Positions 30,550 through 32,079 of a stretch of 32,079 nt of DNA are shown in pieces. The stretch is from assembly GCA_042095835.1 (NCBI GenBank), contig JBELML010000071.1, forward strand, positions 1-32,079, written 5' to 3'. The stretch comes from DATFKA01 sp042095835 (GTDB lineage: Bacteria; Bacteroidota; Bacteroidia; Chitinophagales; Saprospiraceae). The position numbers and the translations under genes were made by a program. The notes under the pieces were generated by a model. It saw only the letters and a program-made list of their open reading frames with translations, did not search any database and was not told the origin of the DNA. The stretch's first letter is position 1, and every line of letters starts with the position of its first letter.

Positions 30550-31926
30550 ATGTTTGCTGGAATTATTCTCGTCTTTATACTTGGTTATTTAACCATTGTT
30601 TTTGAACACCCGCTCAAATTAGATAAAACAGTACCAGCTCTCATTATGGGAGCGGTGTGTTGGGCACTTTTAGCCATTGGCTTTAATAATGGCGTCCTAG
30701 AAATTGTCGATACCCACGAGCACGTTTTTAATCTGTTTGGGCATCCTACCGGAGAGGCACATGATATTGCCGAAGAGGGTTTCACCAATGCACTTTTACA
30801 CCATTTAGGTAAAACTGCGGAAATATTGGTTTTCCTTATTGGTGCGATGACCATTGTAGAAATCATTGATCTTCACCGTGGTTTTGATGTATTAAAAAGT
30901 TGGGTGAAAACTAAAAACAAGCGTAGCCTACTTTGGATTTTGGGGGCTTTAGCGTTTATTTTATCTGCGATTATCGACAACTTGACCGCTACCATTGTTT
31001 TGGTTACACTCTTGCGGAAAATCATACAAGTCAGAGATGAGCGGATTTGGTATGCTAGTTTGGTGGTGATTGCCGCGAATGCTGGTGGTGCTTGGTCGCC
31101 TATCGGTGACGTGACGACCACTATGCTCTGGATAGGTAAAAAGGTAACGACGTCTGGTCTAATAGTACAGTTGTTGATTCCTTCGATTGTATGTTTTCTT
31201 GTTCCTACTTTCATTGCATCTAGATTGAAACCCTTTAGTGGAGAAATTACCCTTTCTGAAGAAGATGATGGAAAGGGGCGCTCGCATAAACTATTGAGTA
31301 GTAGAACCATGCTTTTCTTGGGATTAGGTATGATTGTCTTTGTACCCATCTTTAAAACCTTGACGCATTTGCCTCCTTATTTGGGGATGATGTTGAGTTT
31401 GGGTGTGGTATGGCTGGTATCGGAGTACATCCATCCAGAAGAGGACTTCTCGGATGAAAAAAGAGACAAATACTCTGCCCACCACGCACTATCTAGAATT
31501 GAAATGTCTAGTATCCTCTTCTTTCTTGGTATTCTAATGGCCGTTGCAGCCCTGGAAACCCTTGTAGTAGATGGTGTAGGTACTTTGAGATACTTGGCAG
31601 AGCGACTAGATAATGCTATCCCTAATCAGGATATAGTAGTTATGCTATTAGGTGTGGGATCAGCTATCATTGATAATGTACCATTAGTAGCCGCCTCTAT
31701 GGGTATGTATGAAGCAGCAACCGATTCTAAACTATGGCACTTTATTGCTTATGCCGCCGGTACAGGTGGTTCGATGTTGATCATTGGATCTGCCGCAGGT
31801 GTAGCAGCAATGGGTATGGAAAAAATCGACTTCATCTGGTATTTAAGAAAGATTGCTTGGTTAGCTGCCGTTGGTTTTGTGGCTGGTGCGATCACCTTCT
31901 TATTGTTACATCCTTACCTAAGTTAG
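30550..31926 (+). CDS. nhaD: NhaD-type Na+/H+ antiporter
   Basis: This polytopic membrane protein (458 residues from this start, about 11-13 TM segments) belongs to the ArsB/NhaD ion-transporter superfamily. NhaD-like stretches include FEHPLKLDKTVPALIMGA, HHLGKTAEILVFLIGAMTIV, SAIIDNLTATIVLVTLLRK, ANAGGAWSPIGDVTTTMLW and SAIIDNVPLVAASMGMY, with the two half-repeats each bearing an IIDN motif. It exports Na+ or Li+ in exchange for protons, useful in saline habitats. A TTG at 30514 extends the frame by 12 codons. I prefer the ATG at 30550 (MFAGIILVFILGYL) because TM1 begins there. It stands alone, with a terminator-like hairpin after it. Confidence 0.9.
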   Translation: MFAGIILVFILGYLTIVFEHPLKLDKTVPALIMGAVCWALLAIGFNNGVLEIVDTHEHVFNLFGHPTGEAHDIAEEGFTNALLHHLGKTAEILVFLIGAMTIVEIIDLHRGFDVLKSWVKTKNKRSLLWILGALAFILSAIIDNLTATIVLVTLLRKIIQVRDERIWYASLVVIAANAGGAWSPIGDVTTTMLWIGKKVTTSGLIVQLLIPSIVCFLVPTFIASRLKPFSGEITLSEEDDGKGRSHKLLSSRTMLFLGLGMIVFVPIFKTLTHLPPYLGMMLSLGVVWLVSEYIHPEEDFSDEKRDKYSAHHALSRIEMSSILFFLGILMAVAALETLVVDGVGTLRYLAERLDNAIPNQDIVVMLLGVGSAIIDNVPLVAASMGMYEAATDSKLWHFIAYAAGTGGSMLIIGSAAGVAAMGMEKIDFIWYLRKIAWLAAVGFVAGAITFLLLHPYLS

Positions 31927-31965
31927 GATTTGAAAAGCTTGTAAAAAGCTGATAGCTATAGATAA

Positions 31966-32017
31966 AAATGGGTTTAGTAGATGCCTGAGACCGTTCAGTT
32001 GTTTGCTAAACCCATTT
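31966..32017 (+). terminator. Hairpin terminator after nhaD
   Basis: AAATGGGTTTAG (31966-31977) and CTAAACCCATTT (32006-32017) form a perfect 12-bp stem with a 28-nt loop. It is 40 bp after the nhaD stop and is followed by a weakly T-rich stretch (GTTGTAT). Confidence 0.6.
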
Positions 32018-32051
32018 GTTGTATACTAGAGTTTATGTAAATCAATTTCGT

Positions 32052-32079
32052 ATGAGCCTAAAAAATCTTTTTGCACAGC
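32052..32079 (+). CDS. Possible start of a further gene (cut by window end)
   Basis: An ATG at 32052 opens a frame reading MSLKNLFAQ before the window ends. It follows the nhaD terminator by about 35 bp. Nine codons are too few to assign a product. Confidence 0.3.

Overview
The window looks like chromosomal DNA of a Bacteroidota bacterium, most likely a marine or environmental Saprospirales (Lewinella-like) relative. Four things support this: a secreted protein with a type IX secretion, type B (CHU_C / gliding-motility) C-terminal domain; a PorV/PorQ-family outer-membrane protein; the miaB - sigma-54 activator - lptE gene order; and repeated TAnnTTTG -7 promoter boxes with almost no Shine-Dalgarno sequences. 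The order and family are inferred from gene content. No 16S gene is present to settle it.

Layout, left to right. 1-3.2 kb: a small AT-rich putative lipoprotein and an FtsX/MacB-type ABC permease. 3.2-3.6 kb: a GC-rich imperfect palindrome with no gene. 3.6-6.9 kb: a membrane-anchored AraC regulator, convergent with a rocD - trmN6 pair. 7.0-7.2 kb: a 160-bp palindromic element ending 14 bp before a lipoprotein gene. 7.2-9.7 kb: that lipoprotein gene, then a LytS-type histidine kinase and a LytTR response regulator, forming a probable three-gene signalling unit. The regulator has a complete receiver domain but no ATG, GTG or TTG start in front of it. 9.8-10.6 kb: an SDR oxidoreductase. 10.6-11.15 kb: an ~81-bp tandem array broken by a 100-N assembly gap, directly upstream of a DksA/TraR zinc-finger gene. 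That gene ends stop-to-stop against mutS2. 14-17.7 kb: aroC, then the large T9SS cargo protein. 17.7-17.9 kb: a hairpin and a 164-bp palindrome. 17.9-21.3 kb: the minus-strand run miaB - sigma-54 activator - lptE. 21.4-21.8 kb: rpsU and tRNA-Gly(GCC), each with its own terminator. 22-25.9 kb: a MalQ with two starch-binding modules, then the PorV/PorQ-like protein. 25.9-26.9 kb: about 1 kb without a credible gene, holding two abutting palindromic repeats. 26.9-30.3 kb: a lipid A-type acyltransferase, convergent with a dusB - cca pair. 30.5-31.9 kb: an NhaD-type Na+/H+ antiporter. The window ends a few codons into another possible gene.

Most genes are housekeeping: tRNA modification and maturation (trmN6, miaB, dusB, cca, tRNA-Gly), translation (rpsU), envelope assembly (lptE, acyltransferase, PorV-like, T9SS cargo), and metabolism or ion balance (aroC, rocD, malQ, nhaD). 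I found no defence island, prophage, CRISPR array or biosynthetic cluster.

The least explained content is intergenic. There are several distinct families of ~100-165-bp palindromic repeats. One family is present twice in inverted orientation about 19.6 kb apart. Another is symmetric about a single base-pair step over its whole 164 bp. These elements, the tandem array, the start-less response regulator and the Shine-Dalgarno-bearing rpsU are the points most worth following up.
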